A DNA stretch of 64,000 nucleotides from an uncultured Gellertiella sp. Lineage in GTDB: Bacteria > Pseudomonadota > Alphaproteobacteria > Rhizobiales > Rhizobiaceae. Positions 62,261 to 64,000 of the stretch are shown piece by piece (positions within the stretch are counted from its first letter, which is position 1; every line of letters starts with the position of its first letter). Made by a program: the position numbers and the translations under genes. Where the stretch lies: assembly GCF_963457605.1 (NCBI RefSeq), contig NZ_OY735139.1:2820001-2884000 (forward strand), read 5' to 3'. The notes under the pieces were generated by a model. It saw only the letters and a list, made by a program, of their open reading frames with translations, did not search any database and was not told the DNA's origin.

Positions 62261-62298
62261 GAGGTGTCGGCGCTCCCGCGCGAATCATGGGTGCAAGC

Positions 62299-62338
62299 AA
62301 GGACGCAAGGGGCAGGGCTCCCGGCGTCCTTTTTGTTT
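62299..62338 (+). terminator. intrinsic terminator behind cheT
   Basis: AAGGACGC / GCGTCCTT stem (8 pairs, with extra G-C pairs toward the loop) followed by TTTTTGTTT, 38 bases past the cheT stop. A good rho-independent terminator, ending the che transcript before fliF. Confidence 0.85.
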
Positions 62339-62533
62339 CTGGCAATAGCCGACGTGCCGGCGGACCATCGCCAAATCCCACCAAGTTCTTGAAAGATATC
62401 AGATACACGCAAGTGCAGTCAGCAGATTTGGGCGGCGCATACGGGGATGCGCGAAACGTTCGCGCAAGCTTCGGTTTCTATGGTCGCCCTCAGTGTCACA
62501 GGACCTTTCTCTGACTGACGGTGCGAGAACAGA

Positions 62534-64000
62534 ATGAATCTGTTAAATCAATTAATCCAGGTTGCCAAAAACCTAGCGGGTCTGGGCCAGGCAAAGCTCT
62601 TGACGCTGATCGGCGTCGGTGTGCTGTCGATTGGCCTTATCCTCTTCGCCGCGGTCTATGTGAATAAACCCGCTTACGAGACCCTGTATGTGGGGCTTGA
62701 GACCACTGACCTCAACCAGATCAGTGTTGCCCTGGCCGAAGCCAACATGGATTTCGAGGTGGGAACCGATGGAACCAGCATCAAGGTTGCCGCCGGTACC
62801 ACGGGCAAGGCCCGCCTGCTGCTGGCCGAGCGTGGCCTGCCCAACAGTTCCAATGCGGGTTATGAGCTTTTCGACAATGTCGGCTCGCTCGGTCTGACCT
62901 CCTTCATGCAGGAAGTGACCCGGGTCCGGGCACTCGAAGGCGAAGTTGCCCGCACCATCCAGACCATCCAGGGCATATCTTCGGCGCGGGTGCATATCGT
63001 GCTGCCCGATGTCGGAAACTTCCGCAAGGGTGAACAGAAACCGACGGCCTCGGTCATGATCCGGGCCAGCAGCACGGTCGGACGCAAATCCGCCTCGCCG
63101 ATCCGCCATCTCGTCGCCTCGTCGGTGCCGGGGTTGATGGCCGATGATGTCACGGTTCTCGATTCCACCGGCCAGTTGCTCGCGTCAGGCGACGAGGGTG
63201 GCAACAGCATGGCCGGCAAGAATCTCGGCGTCGTCCAGCAAGTGCAGGAAGAGGCGGAGACCAATATCGACAAGGCGCTTGCCCCCTTCCTCGGCATGGA
63301 CAATTTCCGCTCCAGCGTCACGGCCGACATCAATACGGATACCCAGCAGATCCAGGAAACCACCTACGATCCGGAATCCCGCGTCGAACGGTCGGTGCGG
63401 GTCACCAAGGAAGCGCAGAAATCCCAGTCCAAACAGGCCGACAGTGCTGCAACCGTGGAGCAGAATGTGCCCCAGGGTGCGCCAAGCGGCACATCAGGTG
63501 GTCCTGAATCATCCGACCAGAACGACAAGAAGGAAGAGCAGACCAACTACGAAATCAACAGCAAGACCGTTGCCACCACCCGCAACAGCTACAAGCTGGA
63601 GAAACTGTCGGTCGCCGTCGTGGTCAACAAGGGTCGGCTTGCCAAGATGATCGGCGACCCGCCGGATCAGGCCAAGATCGATGCCTATCTTGCCGAAATG
63701 CAGAAGATCGTCTCTTCTGCTGCCGGGATCGACAAGGCGCGCGGCGACGTCGTCACCGTCACGGCCATGGATTTCCTCGACGACCAGCTTCTGAGCGATA
63801 CGGCGACCGGTCCTGGCATCCTCGACATGCTGAGCAGCAATCTCGCCGGTATCATCAATTCGCTTGCCTTCGTCGGCGTCGCCTTCATCATCATCTGGAT
63901 GGGCGTGCGGCCAATCGTCAAGGCGGTCGGGGCCTCCGCACCGGTCACCGTCGGTGCCGAAGGCGAGGAGAGCACGCTCGAACTGCCCGACTTCACGCCC
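62534..64000 (+). CDS. fliF: flagellar MS-ring protein FliF, 5' part (runs off the window)
   Basis: 489 codons visible of a usual ~550-560. First trans-membrane segment near residues 20-42 (LLTLIGVGVLSIGLILFAAV). Periplasmic domain marks: YETLYVGLETTDLNQI, LLLAERGLPNSSNAGYELFD, SLGLTSFMQEVTRVRALEGE, ARVHIVLPDVG. The second trans-membrane segment near 435-455 (GIINSLAFVGVAFIIIWMGV). Forms the MS ring of the flagellum. It has its own upstream gap after a terminator, so it probably starts a flagellar operon. Confidence 0.95.
   Translation, partial: MNLLNQLIQVAKNLAGLGQAKLLTLIGVGVLSIGLILFAAVYVNKPAYETLYVGLETTDLNQISVALAEANMDFEVGTDGTSIKVAAGTTGKARLLLAERGLPNSSNAGYELFDNVGSLGLTSFMQEVTRVRALEGEVARTIQTIQGISSARVHIVLPDVGNFRKGEQKPTASVMIRASSTVGRKSASPIRHLVASSVPGLMADDVTVLDSTGQLLASGDEGGNSMAGKNLGVVQQVQEEAETNIDKALAPFLGMDNFRSSVTADINTDTQQIQETTYDPESRVERSVRVTKEAQKSQSKQADSAATVEQNVPQGAPSGTSGGPESSDQNDKKEEQTNYEINSKTVATTRNSYKLEKLSVAVVVNKGRLAKMIGDPPDQAKIDAYLAEMQKIVSSAAGIDKARGDVVTVTAMDFLDDQLLSDTATGPGILDMLSSNLAGIINSLAFVGVAFIIIWMGVRPIVKAVGASAPVTVGAEGEESTLELPDFTP

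Overview
The window reads as chromosome of an alphaproteobacterium of the family Rhizobiaceae. The main reason is the chemotaxis operon at the right end (globin-coupled receptor, cheS, cheY, cheA, cheW, cheR, cheB, cheY, cheD, cheT, then fliF), whose order matches Sinorhizobium/Rhizobium. The block murA, DUF2948, hisD, UPF0262, phosphatase, infA, maf, yacG, tRNA-Phe and RIME-like mosaic palindromes agree. GC content is high except in intergenic regions and in one inserted element. Nothing in the sequence fixes the genus.

Left part (1-23.3 kb): metabolic and regulatory genes. These are an SDR reductase with acetate kinase and an OsmC protein; a flavin-fold protein; a PAS-GAF-GGDEF-EAL cyclic-di-GMP protein; a PHB-depolymerase-type esterase; two divergent GlxA/AraC regulators; a CurA-type oxidoreductase; an MFS exporter; a cytochrome b561; an inositol-phosphatase-like enzyme; the proton-translocating transhydrogenase pntAB; glutaryl-CoA dehydrogenase with a divergent LysR regulator; recX; and an MttB-type methyltransferase that lacks pyrrolysine.

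Copper and sulfur part (23.9-34.7 kb): a three-gene set (DUF2946-like, PepSY membrane protein, PCu(A)C chaperone) is followed by a sulfonate/sulfate region. That region holds tauA/tauB/tauC-like transporter genes, a sulfate-binding protein, an outer-membrane barrel, an SsuD-type monooxygenase, a broken acyl-CoA-dehydrogenase-like gene, and an Rrf2 regulator with a cysteine cluster. The broken gene is split by a RIME-like repeat.

Element and bicarbonate-uptake part (34.9-44.6 kb): a LysR regulator gene has been cut in two by a 4.75-kb integrative element. It carries a P4-type tyrosine integrase, an AlpA-like HTH gene, a chain of small overlapping genes, a Zn-ribbon protein, and repeat arrays at both ends and inside. 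The two regulator halves lie on either side, and the 5' half is still divergent from dabB-dabA, which encodes a two-component inorganic-carbon transporter. This is the most interesting structure in the window.

Right part (45-64 kb): tRNA-Thr, the conserved murA-hisD-infA-maf-yacG block, tRNA-Phe, a stand-alone short phosphotransacetylase whose kinase partner is 50 kb away, a gene-poor stretch with one possible 37-residue membrane peptide, and the chemotaxis operon. A good intrinsic terminator separates cheT from fliF, which runs off the right edge.

Five copies or partial copies of one mosaic palindromic repeat are spread over the window (near 9.8, 21.7, 23.8, 34.0 and 47.9 kb).
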